Source: Trichobilharzia regenti (Eukaryota > Platyhelminthes > Trematoda > Strigeidida > Schistosomatidae). From it: a DNA stretch of 64,000 nucleotides. Positions within the stretch are counted from its first letter, which is position 1. Each line of letters begins with the position of its first letter. The notes under the pieces are model-generated. The model made no database searches. It was given only the letters and a program-made list of their open reading frames with translations, and was not told where the DNA came from. This document shows, one piece after another, positions 1 to 10,821 of this stretch. Location of the stretch: positions 135,051,632 through 135,115,631 of the forward strand of contig OX235270.1 in NCBI GenBank assembly GCA_944472135.2, read 5' to 3'. Made by a program: the position numbers and the translations under genes.

Positions 1-55
1 ATCTTAATCATCTAGTTCCAATAATATTAAAATTTATAATTGTAGTTTGTTGTAA

Positions 56-1910
56 CTACACGTTTAAAGAACTTAAAATATCTATGTAGGGTGAAAAAGA
101 AGGTGTAAGAGTCAAACGTAGAAGTGCATTATCATCTTTGAGCAGTCTGGTGACTGAGGAGATGAACACTGGAAGTGTGTTTGCATCGCGCACATTAGCT
201 GGTAGTCTATTCCAAATAACTGAAAACTTATTTAAGAAGAAGTTGTACCGCACGTAAGTCTGACAATGCTTTACAGCAGCTAGGTTGTGATGATTTCTAA
301 GATTGTAACTGATGACAGCGGTAAGTTTACTTATTGACTCGGAGGAATGCAAGAGAAGATTAGTTAGCTTGTAGTAAAAGATAAGGTTTAGCTTAAGACG
401 TCTTTTCCAGAGTGGTTCTAGTCTCAGTCTGTGGCATCACTCATAGTATTCCGGACCACTTTCTAAACCAAGAGTTCTTGAGGTAAACTGCCGTTGCACT
501 CCCTCTTATTCAAGCTTGTCATTTTGTCTGAGTCCGCTGAGAATAAACGGGCAGTATTCTAAGATAGGTCGGACACATACTTTGTACAATAAAACCCTAG
601 TTTCACAACAAAAGAAATCGCGTGTTATGCATCCTATCAGCCTTCGTGTTTTACGTCTGGCATAATCAGTCCGTTCAGAGAAAAATAAGTTAATAGAGTA
701 TCTGATACCGAGATCTACGACTGAGTTGAGCTTAGCTAGTTTTTGCCCATTTATTTCAAGAGTTAGATCAAGCTTACTGTTGCCGATACAAATCCAGCCG
801 CATTTGTCAATGTTAAAATTTAGAGAGGAATCGGCACACCATGATGCGAGACTACTTAGTTCAAGATGTATTTTATTTACCATACCGCTTAATCCATGAG
901 TGTAGCAGGAGTAGACGACTTTGTCAGCATATAGGAATGGTTTACCTGAGGTGAAGCACTTGCAGATGCTGTTAATGTAGACTGTAAACAAACCCACTTG
1001 AGATCTGCCTAGGATGAGACAATACAGATCCAACTTTGGTTATTTGTACCCTGTTGTTTAGAAACGATTTTAACCAGTTCAGTAATGGGTTGCGAATTCC
1101 ACAAGAGTACAGCTTCTCAAACAGAATACTGTGAAATACCATGTCAAATGCCCTAGATATATCGAAGTAGAGAACAACGACTAGCTTACGTGCTTCGCGA
1201 CTACTAGTGATGCAGTTGAAAAAGTCGAAGTGGCAAGTAACGCAGGATCTATTTTTGAGAAATCCGTGTTGAGACCTTGTAACAAGATCTTCTCTAAGTA
1301 GGTAGTCTGACAATTGATCTTTTACAACTTTCTCCATGATTCGTGAGATAACTGGGGTTATATTTATGGGTCTGTAATTGCGGACGTTCGCCTTATCACC
1401 AGATTTGTAGTGTGGAATTATGAAGCTAGTTTTCCACTCACTAGGGTAAGTGCCAGTGTCCATAGATATTGAGAATTTTAGAAGTAACAGGGGTATATCA
1501 CACCCACTGTTTTTAAAAATTATCGAAGCGAGGCCATCCGGTCCCGTACTAGTGGAAGGTTTAAGGCTTTTAATTGCTTGTACTATTAATTGATTAGCCA
1601 ACACAATGCTTCGGAGGGAAGAGCTAGTAAGGGGGCGGTTTCACCAGACATGTGTGTTTTTAAACTAAAGTTTGCAAACCAGTCACCGAAAAGTTCACAG
1701 ATAGTGGCAGGCTCATTGTAGATTACTTTGTCGTGAAGTAAGTATGGGATTTCCCTCGCCGACTGCATTCGTTTTTAAGAAGTGCCGTTAAGTTGTAAAC
1801 TTTGGAGGTACTTCCAAGTGCCGTTAACTCTTCGTCGAGGTCCTTTTGAGAGCGTAGCGCTTGAGAGATTCAAGAGACTCGTGGATTGACAGCAATAGTG
1901 GCAGACTAGA
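56..1910 (-). pseudogene. CR1-like LINE ORF2 remnant
   Basis: Remnant of a non-LTR retrotransposon reverse transcriptase (target-primed reverse transcription), read right to left. The frame is broken into at least four pieces: a pre-RT linker (about 1590-1770), the RT fingers and palm with GPDG and NYRPINIT motifs (972-1604), the distal palm and thumb (506-1033), and a C-terminal tail with a VIWNRLP motif (56-352). The palm motif that should read Y/F-A-D-D is YADK, so the catalytic aspartate pair is lost. No endonuclease domain remains upstream of about 1910, so the copy is 5'-truncated as well as frameshifted. It closely resembles the open CR1-like ORF2 at 27-30 kb, so the two belong to one family or sister families. 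The 3' end lies beyond the left window edge. Confidence 0.8.
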
Positions 1911-2770
1911 CAAACTCAATTCATTCTTCGACTCACACACACTAACATCACTTTGCTATAAGTTGGACAGTAAATATCCCATTCACTTGATTGTGATTGG
2001 TGTAGGTTTTTTTTTCGTTTTCGTAATCTATCATTGTTAATTTTTATAATGGCTTTACTTTTTTTTTAAAAAAAAACGAAATTCTTAAGAATTCACAATA
2101 ATCCCCTAATGCTTCATTCATTCATCCATTCATTCTATTCTAATTTTTGTCTAGTGTAAGCAAGTTGTTTATCCCAGTGACCGTTTGATTTCACGCATAG
2201 AAAATCCTATTTCACCAGTGAAGATTGTTATGCTTCCCTTCGCACTGGTTGTAACCAATGTAATCTACTGAATTAGTCTACCACTTTGAATAAAGAAAAG
2301 ATGGTTTTCTTAAAATATGTTGATGCTTAATTTCTTTTCAAATTCGCTACTGTATATCACATTTCCTGGTTTTATTCAATGCTAACCATTAGGTGAATAG
2401 TTACGTGAACAAATTTCCATACCATCATTAGTTCACAACGCGGTGTAGAAACGATAAGTTCACTTCATTTTCGGTGATAGAAGAGAAGAACCAAACCCAC
2501 AGTTTGTAAATTATATAATTAAAGATGACAATTTACTATGGTTTTCATTCGGAAATCAGAATGTTCATACCGAAATATGTGACTTGCATAATATTGGAAA
2601 TAGCAATCAAGAAAGCAAGCGAAACAGCTAGAAACTATACACGTCAAAGTGTAGAGCTTGTTAGGCAGATTGAAGTGGTGCAAACTGCGTATTGAGGTTT
2701 CGCTCATTTGAGGCCGAAATCATTAACTTTCATTATTCTCAAGTCGGTGTGGGCGACCAACAGCACTCAG
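1911..2770. other. AT-rich interval, nothing recognised
   Basis: Low-complexity T- and A-runs around 2010-2080. No ORF with a recognisable domain, no tRNA-like boxes and no repeat shared with the rest of the window were seen. Confidence 0.4.
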
Positions 2771-3280
2771 GATGAAAAATAAGATCCGAATTTTCATCTC
2801 CAATGTGAAGTCAGTGCTATTACACGGATCAGAGACTTGGCGTGTCACGAAGGGCTCTTCGAACAAAATACAGAGCTTCATCGACTGCTGTCTTCACTCA
2901 ACACTCAAGATCAGATAGCCGGCCAGAAAAGATCAGCAACAGTGAAGGACATCTGGCAATGAACGAATCAACCGAGCAGGAACCGATTGTGCAACAAATA
3001 TGCAGGAAGAAATGGAGGTGGATTGGATTGTGGCCATACTCTGAGAAAGCCATCAAGTGAGTGACATCACACGCCAGGCCATCGCTTGAGTGGAACCCGA
3101 ATGAGAAGTGGCGAGTTGGTTGTCAGTGCAATGGTGACATGGAGGAGGTGATGTGAAGAGGAGATGAAAGTATGTGGGCAGACGTGGAGCCGGGTTCAAT
3201 GTTGGCGGAGAACTGAATGCAATGGAGACGTGCCGCTGAAGTTCTGTGTTTCTCTTGGAACTAAACAGAAACAATTGGAG
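2771..3280 (+). pseudogene. RTE/SR2-like LINE RT C-terminal remnant
   Basis: Decayed C-terminus of an RTE-clade retrotransposon polyprotein. Reading through stops and frame changes gives the blocks KNKIRIF, NVKSVLL, GSETWRV, a linker, then KKWRWIGL and ITRQAIAW. The same blocks occur in the same order in the minus-strand copies at 55160-56005 and 61190-62110. The fragment lacks endonuclease and RT catalytic motifs and is not translatable beyond about 70 codons. It is a 5'-truncated, mutated insertion. Confidence 0.75.
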
Positions 3281-4959
3281 GTATAACTTGAATGACCCAA
3301 CTCAAACAATCAAGTCAGTTGATGAAGTCCATTCGAAGCGATCAGAATAATCGTTCGGTGTTTAGATCATTTTGCTCTGACTGGGAAACACTACTCCTTC
3401 AGTTGAATGGTTTCCTACTAATTATGCAGGAGCTAAGAAAAGGTTTTCAGGAGAGAAATGTTTTACACAGGTTCACTGATATTGTATCTACGTGTTGTGT
3501 TTACGGAATATATGTTTTCTGACACAGACATCACAGGCTGAAAGAAGAAAACAAACTACTATCTGGCTTAGGAATGAATTCACTTGTAGAACATAACACT
3601 AGACGATTATAAAACTACTTTTTGCAACCAGTTTATGCAAGTCAGTAAAAGGTTTTGTTCTCGGTATATCTTCTTGCTTCCAGAGGCCTTCCTCTTTATG
3701 CGCTCTCAGTATACCTTTTTAATCTGAACTGTATGGTTATATATCTTTCCTTTAATGACTAGTGTATATCCTAATTTATTTCATTTGCCATTTTGAGATG
3801 GATGTTTCCATTCAAAGTTTTGCCTGTAGCAAACAGAAATGTCGTTAACTGATGCTTCATTAGCAATAATCAAAATACTTTGTTGATTCATTAGCTTTTC
3901 CTTAATAATTTTTTTATAGTTTCACTCTGTCTGCAGTTACGCTTAACATTTTTGAATTATTCAGAATTATCAAGGGAATCAAATGAGCAAAATGCAAATA
4001 AATTTTAACAAAATGACTGCTTCCAACAAGATGGGAAGATTCCTTAGCAATAAATTAAATTCTATCCGGCTTCCTTTTGCCTGATGCCTTCTAAGTGAAT
4101 ACCAAATAATCTGATTTAATGATTGTACAACTTCACCATAAATGATTAGACGGGGAAGGTAAAGGCGCAATGTTCTATTTTTATGGAACATGAATGTGGC
4201 TAAATTCTTAAGAGTTATTTCGAAGTACATGAGTTATCATTGTTAAATATTTAATGAACAGTTTGAATGAAGATAGTTTGTTTCAATAGCTTTATAATTG
4301 AGGTTTAATCGCAAATTAACTGCACTTTCAGTATTAACTACTCATATTAGTTGCTGATATTTGCTGTTTAACGGTCAAATTCATCTAAAGTCATTTATGC
4401 TATCGTGGTAGTCATACACTGTGGCCCAAATAATCTTGTTTATCAGATGCATCCACTGTGCAGTTCTATCTAAGACTAGGCATTCTACAAACATTTCAAA
4501 TTATCAGTATGTGCAGTATTCTCAGAGAAATTTCTATCAATTGCTTTAACAAGCAGGACACTCAGACGAGGTGCAGTCAAAGAACTGTTAGGCAGATGAT
4601 AGTCACAGACACTGTGAAAGTCTTCCCGATCACTCAATCACTGAGTATCACTTTCAAAGGGTTGAAACTAGAAAACTCTTGTAGGCTAGTCCGCTACTGG
4701 AAATTATAAATGGCATTATTGGTAAAATGGTTTCTGCATGGTTTCCAATGAAAAACGCTTCATCAGCTAATCCCATACAGGTATTTAAACTGTCTGACTA
4801 AAACACTAAAAGGCTTTCTTTTGCTTTCCACAAGAGAAGCACTTGTAATGGAAGAAATTAAGCCTCTTTTCTACCTCTTTGCTCACCTTGTTGTTTTTAT
4901 ATTTAATATTGTCACTATAGTTAGTACTACTTTTTATAATATTCATTCATCAAATTTTT
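3281..4959. other. Interval without recognisable gene
   Basis: Only short unconvincing ORFs of up to 83 codons. AT-rich; no domain, SINE box or shared repeat was detected by eye. Confidence 0.4.
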
Positions 4960-5548
4960 ACTCGTGAACCAGTCATCTTTGGGGAGTTTACTAAAAATAA
5001 CTACCCAAACAACTTCATTAAAAAAATCACTACTGACATTCACTATGGTCGAAAATGTACTTCGAAAACATGGACCTCAACAGTTGTCATTCCATATAGA
5101 GCAAAGACGTCAGACAATATCTGAAGAGTATTCGATAAGAACAACACCAGAGTAGTCTTCAAAACATCAGACGCGTTACAAAGTAACCTTTTCCATGTAA
5201 AAGACTGAATTCCTAAGGAATCTCTATCTAATCGTGTCTACAAAATAAAATGCTTGAAATGTGATGTGATATACATCGGACATACATCACAAGAAATCAA
5301 GATCAGAAGAAATGAACACCGTAGAGCATCTGTTCGACCACCGAGAAATAAATCCAGTTGAACTAGGAAAACTTGAAAAATCACCAGCCATAACCTGTCT
5401 ACACGCTATAGTACCAGACCACAAAACTGACTTTGACAATATTGAAATAATCCAGGAAAGTTTCAGAAGTGACAAAGAACGTCTAGTATCAGAAGCGCTT
5501 CATAGCAAATGGAATAGGAATGATGTACTAAAACAGAATTCGACTTAA
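4960..5548 (+). pseudogene. Penelope-like element GIY-YIG remnant
   Basis: Fragment of a Penelope-like element covering the linker after RT and the GIY-YIG endonuclease. In one frame (about 5215-5310) it reads VYKIKCLKCDVIYIGHTSQE, the GIY-YIG start with the YIG tripeptide. After a frame change (5312-5548) it reads HAIVPDHKTDFDNIEIIQ and SDKERLVSEALHS, the second half of the domain with its HxxxxxH-like block and terminal helix. At least one frameshift and internal stops separate the halves. The RT catalytic core is absent. It differs enough from the PLE at 6.1 kb to be a separate lineage. Confidence 0.75.
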
Positions 5549-6056
5549 TTACAACACCTCCTTCTCCCATGAAGTGACACAATCAACACGAATGTGGTAA
5601 GCAATTTCATTATGTAAACCCACTCTGCTTTCGTATTGTACACACTTATCAAATCTAACAATCTACACCTGGTTTTGTTATCTTTACCAATTGGCCAATT
5701 TGACAATGAAAACTGACTTCATGTTTAGGAACGATGATTAAGTTGTTATATATAAACTGAGAGTTTGTTAATTCTAGTTTAATAATATTTTGATAAGGCT
5801 ATCAGTTGCACTGAATAACGAAACATCAGTAAAAACAATATCGTTATTTTTTTCATTCATTGGGAAATGCAAAAACCTTTATAACAGTGAATAGCATACA
5901 ACCAATGCCCAAGTTTTCTCAAACTAATAAAAGTGAAATTAGTTTGGACATATATAACTTAATCACTTGTGACCCGTCTAACTTAACTGTTTTTCCCGCT
6001 TCCTGAACTAATAGACTAATCTTATTTCCGTTTGTGTTCAACAACTAAGAGAAAGC
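5549..6056. other. AT-rich interval, possible PLE 3' tail
   Basis: Non-coding sequence between a PLE GIY-YIG remnant and the next PLE. Probably the 3' tail of the former, but no terminal repeat was identified. Confidence 0.35.
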
Positions 6057-6112
6057 AGTAATGAAATCGCCGAAAATATATCTATGCTGAACTTCGTGTT
6101 CTCTTCTTTCTA
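6057..6112 (+). repeat. Left pseudo-LTR of the PLE
   Basis: Shares long identical blocks with 9381-9436, including CTGAACTTCGTGTTCTCTTC, with only a few substitutions elsewhere. Sequence to the left of 6057 has no match left of 9381, which sets the boundary. Confidence 0.75.
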
Positions 6113-6120
6113 ATGTCTAT

Positions 6121-8538
6121 ATGGGTATTTTCCAAGAACTTAAAAAGAGCAAGGACCCTTCGACAGTGAAGGAACTGAACGGGTTTCTACGTTACTCTGT
6201 CAAACTTGCCGAAGTTAATGCAAAACTGGTATTTTTCGAGAGCTGTATTCCTAATCGTGAATATCCAAAATGGTTCTGGAAAGCGCTGCGGAGACATCAT
6301 ATATATCTTAATTCAAAAACTCTTCAACGTCACACCAGAAACGTCATCGATTCGAAAAGTTCACGTATTTTTGAATTGCAAAGAAACATATCACAGCGAT
6401 CTACCGCTCTTTGTGAATTATCTTCAGATGAGAGACAATCGTTCGATGAATACCTTACTCTGGTGCAGAACAGAAGAGCGGAATATGTTAAATCGGATCT
6501 AAACAAAAGCCTGAAGCCCATGGAAGTCCAGAATAAATTCCCCAGCGATCCTAATAAATTTGTTTTCAATCACTCTTCAGTTCCGTTATCAAAGGTACAA
6601 CTAGAAGCTTTATCTCTTGGACTAAAATTCTGTGATGTTAATCTTAACAGCAAAAGACTTCATACGTATATTCAATTCGAGAACCTCATAAGCCAAACTC
6701 ATGATATTACTCCAGTTTCTGACGCAGATTTTCTACACTTTAAGTCAACAATCTTCGATTGCTGTAATCAATATCTCAGCCTAAAATCTCAAGCCCGACG
6801 TCTACTGACAAAAGAACATAGAAAACAACTCAAAGAATTAAGAGACAATAAAGATTTACTAATAACACGTCCTGACAAAGGATCAGGAGTTGTCCTAATG
6901 GACAGAGATGTATATATTAACAAACTGACAACACTTATATCAGATGACAAGAAATTTGCCAAGCCCGACAATGAGAAAAACAAGACAGAACTGATTGAAA
7001 GACAACTAACAGATGTTCTCAGAAGAATGAAGAACGATCGTCTGATACCTGAGGACCTGTTCGACCGCCTCAAACCGACAGGATCAACTATTCCCCGACT
7101 CTACGGCTTACCAAAGGTGCACAAACCTGGCTTGCGGCTTCGACCGATTCTAGACATGTCAGGGTCACCATAACATCCAATAGCCAAATGGTTGTCCGAA
7201 ATGTTGGAGCCGGTAAGACAACACCTATGCAAATACTCTCTTCGTGATACTTTTGAGTTCATCGAATGCATAAAAGATTTGAATGTAAATGATAAACGAA
7301 TGCTATCACTAGATGTTGAATCTCTTTTTACCAACGTGCCACCAACAGAAACAATTTGCTTTCTGTGCAATTATATGGAGAAATCTAATATAAACGTCGG
7401 AGTACCAATATCATATCTGAAGGAATTGTTGCTGAGATGCACGCTGAATATACAATTCACCTTCAACGGCGACATCTACAGACAGAAAGATGGAATTGCA
7501 ATGGGATCTCCTCTTGGCCCTCTTTTAGCAGACTGCTTTATGGCCAGTTTGGAGAGTGGAGTTTTAAAATCAACAATAAACAAATTAATACTATACAAAA
7601 GGTACGTTGACGATACCTTTATTGTCTGCTACGAGGACTCGGACTTCAACTGCATCTTACAAGAATTCAATAATTCCCATCCTTCGATTAAATTCACAAT
7701 GGAGTTGGAAAGCGATTCAAAGATTCCATTTCTGGACGTGGAATTGACAAGAAGAGGTGATGGAATCCTGAAGAGGTCCATCCACAGAAAACCGACATGG
7801 AATGGCCAACTAACACGTTTCTATAGTTGGATACCTCTGAGCCGAAAACGAGCCCTCATCAGCGCACTAACCCATCGCGTTAGAAAAATCTGCAGCAACG
7901 ATTGCATGGAAGAGGAGCTCCTATTCCTCAAAAATATCCTGGCTCAAAATGGCTACCCGACACGTTTTGTCGAAAAGAACATGAAACCTAAACCAAAAAG
8001 AGAAGAATGCGATTCAGCGCCAAAGAAAACGCTGTATCTAAATCTGAATTTCAAGGGAGATTAGGCAGCTGATATCCTGAAGAGGAGAATATCCAGCTCT
8101 TTAAAGAAAACTTTCCCTGCAGCAACACTAAGAGTGACATTCTCTAGCCGCCCAATACTTCTAAACAACACGAAGGACAAACTTTCGCATATGACCAATT
8201 CAATGTGCATATACCAGTTCACTTGCTCGTGCGGAGCTAGATACATAGGTCGTTGTATGCGCGTCCTCTCAAAACGTGTTAGAGAACACTACCCAGCGTG
8301 GCTGCAAAGAGGAGGCACCGGTTCAATCAGAAGTGCCATTATTGAACATCTGGTCAACACCTCCCACAAAATCTCAACCGATTCTTTCAAAGTGAATTAC
8401 AAAGTCAACAGAAACCTACCAAGAGTAATATGATTCCGACTTCTTTGTACTGCAGAAGCCCTCGCAATATGCATCGAGAAGCCGGAGCTGTGTGTTCAAA
8501 AGAAGTTAGTCCAACCTCTACAACTACCATGGACCTAG
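6121..8538 (+). pseudogene. PLE polyprotein: reverse transcriptase + GIY-YIG endonuclease
   Basis: One reading frame of 805 codons interrupted only by TAA at 7171, TAG at 8062 and TGA at 8431. All parts stay in the same frame, so there is no indel. Domain order: N-terminal region (codons 1-240), RT fingers with RPDKGSGVVLMD (about 250) and YGLPKVHK (about 330), palm with SLDVESLFTNVP (about 395), the GIAMGSPLGPLLA block (about 460) and the catalytic RYVDDTF (about 494), IPFLDV (about 536), then GIY-YIG endonuclease from about codon 698 with CSCGARYIGR and an EHLVNTSHKI block. This architecture defines Penelope-like elements. An in-frame TGA at 6088 lies upstream, so ATG 6121 is the likely start. 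Natural readthrough of three different stops is unlikely, so it is called a pseudogene. Reading past 8431 gives a further 35 sensible codons to TAG 8536. Confidence 0.9.
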
Positions 8539-8674
8539 CTTGGTATGTTCCCTTTGTTTCCGTCTTTTTTTCTCTTCCTCGTCTGTTTTCGTTCTCGTTT
8601 TTTCCTCTAGAGCATTTTTCGTTCGCTGTGTGTCTGATTCTTAGTCCCTCAATCTTCGTTTAATCCACCTAATT

Positions 8675-9335
8675 TTTTTTCAGCTATAAAAACAGTTATT
8701 TTAAGTTTGTTTCCATGCTTTCCCTGTTCACATTTATAATTCGTTTGAAATAACTATTTTACAATTATATCTTAATACTGTGCAATTTTTGTGTTTCTAA
8801 GGCTTTTGTAATCTATATTTACACGTCCTAACTTTCATTTCAGGCTCAAATTAGTTTTTCAGTTATAAAACTAGTTATTTTAATTTTGTTTCCATGCTCC
8901 TCCTGATCACACTTGTAATCCGTTTAGAATAACCATTTTACAATTATATTCTAATCCTGTGTAATTTTTTGTTTCTATGCCTCTTGTAATCTATATTCAT
9001 ACCTCCTAACTAACATGTCAAGTTGAAAATTCTGATTCCAATTTGTTTCCATGCTCATTTTGTTCACACCTGTAGTTCGTCCTATCCCTGCGTTTCTAAA
9101 CCTCTTGTAATTCATATCAAGTCGAAAATAATTATCACCTTCGATTCGCCTTTAAAATTATTTCTCCAGTTATCAAATATTAATTTTTTGCATACGTTGT
9201 AACTATTTTCTAATCCTATGAAATCTTGTCTCTAAGCCTGTTGTAATCTATATTCGTACCTTCAAACTATCATATCAAGTTGAAAATTATTATCACCTTC
9301 GTTACTATGTGAAATTAAACAAATAATAATTCTAT
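8675..9335 (+). repeat. Degenerate ~180-bp tandem units in the PLE 3' region
   Basis: About three to four diverged units share the order: TTGTTTCCATGCT, CACA(c/t)..TGTA, TACAATTATAT, TTGTAATCTATAT and AAGTTGAAAAT(T). Clear unit starts fall near 8690, 8880 and 9045, with a partial unit near 9170. Similar words occur in the minus-strand PLE tail at 47885-48255. Confidence 0.65.
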
Positions 9336-9380
9336 CCATGTTAAAATAATCTATATAAATGCGATTGTACAGCTTTTGAG

Positions 9381-9436
9381 AATGAAATCACCGAAAAGAT
9401 ATCTTTGCTGAACTTCGTGTTCTCTTCTTTCTAAAG
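9381..9436 (+). repeat. Right pseudo-LTR of the PLE
   Basis: Second copy of the 56-bp repeat. It is preceded by CAGC and contains GCTG, so the segment can close a short stem around a GAAA-containing core (see findings on a vestigial hammerhead). Confidence 0.75.
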
Positions 9437-10526
9437 CGGTAATAGTCTTTATGGTTTATTCTAGCAATATGAATACGAGTTTAGCAAAATAATTCTTATT
9501 TTCAATAACAATAATAATAATGAACGTGATAATTCCAAACGGAATTGCTCATACACTGTTAAATTCCTAGTATAACAATAATGGACACTGAGAGATGAGA
9601 GTGATTAAAAGTTCCCAGAGGAGAAAATTCGGGGATACTGTGAAAAATGGGGACTTATAAGAATGGCCAATAGAAAGACTTAAGCAGAAATAATGGGGAA
9701 ATGCAACTATTTCTGCTTTTCTCCCATAAGTTAGCCCTGTGGTCAAATGGCCTTGACAAAGACCAATACTTTTTACTGATTATTTCACGAAGAGCCATGT
9801 GATATATTGTCTAAGCGTTAAGAGCAGGCTGTTATAACGGTTAAGTTCATTTAGAACTTGCATGTCGCCAAGTGTCAGACGCTTTAAATATGCACCAGAG
9901 TAGATAACACAATTTCAGGACATATCTGAGTTAAAGTGAAAAGGAGAAATGCGATAAAATATATTTTAGCAAATAAAATCTGAGTAGGCTGCTAGAGAGG
10001 ATTGAATTCATCTGAACTTCAATGATCTATGAATTTTGCTTTCATAATTACTGAATCAGTTAATAAGGACACAAATCTCGTTTCTCCTGTAGACAGCATT
10101 TATTGCTCAAGACAAACTTAGAGTTCACTCACGGATTAAATAAGGATTGGGTATTTATTTAAAAAACAATATCAGTAACAGAATTACTGAAAGTTCAGGA
10201 ATTCACTGCAGTATTCACCTGATCAACTGATTCTAGAAACTTTATTATGTAGTCGTTTAGTTAGAATCTAATGAACTATGGTTTTCACTTTGTTCCTTTT
10301 CGTAATAATACCAACTCTCGATCATCTGATCTCATTGATGAAAGTAGCCTGAAGACAGTCAACGATAAGGAATGAATCGATGTCTCGTCAGAAACCATGA
10401 ATCCACGAACTTTTCTCCTTCACTGGTAAAAACTGTCTTGAATTCGTTCCTCCATTAAATCTTAAATGATTACTGCTGGAAACTTTTGGAAGTGGACAAA
10501 AATTCCGCTTTTCACAACTTTTCAGG
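9437..10526. other. Interval without recognisable gene
   Basis: AT-rich, with a short AAT microsatellite near 9507-9521. No ORF or repeat recognised. Confidence 0.4.
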
Positions 10527-10527
10527 C

Positions 10528-10553
10528 AATAATAATATAATAATAATAATAAT
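10528..10553 (-). repeat. (ATT)n tail of the LINE
   Basis: AATAATAAT on the plus strand with one interruption, directly after the 3' UTR. Simple-repeat tails of this kind mark 3' ends of CR1/jockey-like LINEs. Confidence 0.6.
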
Positions 10554-10821
10554 CACTTTATTCCACAACAATAACAATTTACAGCATGGAATTTTCAGCG
10601 TTTCTTTTACATATTGCAATGGTTTAGCTCTGTTTATAATTATATAAATATATAAAATGTTAAAATATTGATAGTTAATAGGAAAAAATAATAAAAAAAT
10701 AAATAAATAAAAATAAAAAACCCAACAAAATCATACCCTTTCTAGGTCATTGTGAATAATAAATAAATAATATAACAAATAACACATGCATTAATATGCA
10801 TCATTTCATTTTATAATTTAG

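Larger units (their letters stand above)
6057..9436 (+). mobile_element. Penelope-like retroelement flanked by 56-bp direct repeats
   Basis: A nearly complete Penelope-like element. It has a short direct repeat at the left (6057-6112), one long reading frame (6121-8538) with RT and GIY-YIG domains, a repetitive 3' untranslated region (about 8675-9335) and the matching direct repeat at the right (9381-9436). PLEs characteristically carry such pseudo-LTRs, and the frame starts 8 nt after the left repeat. Three in-frame stops but no frameshift suggest a relatively young inactive copy. A related 3' tail lies on the minus strand at 47885-48255. Confidence 0.85.

Noticed and set aside
5790..5850. 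Hammerhead motif near CACTGAATAACGAAAC
   Set aside because: Has GAAAC but lacks the G8-A9 part of the CTGANGA box, and no stems could be drawn.
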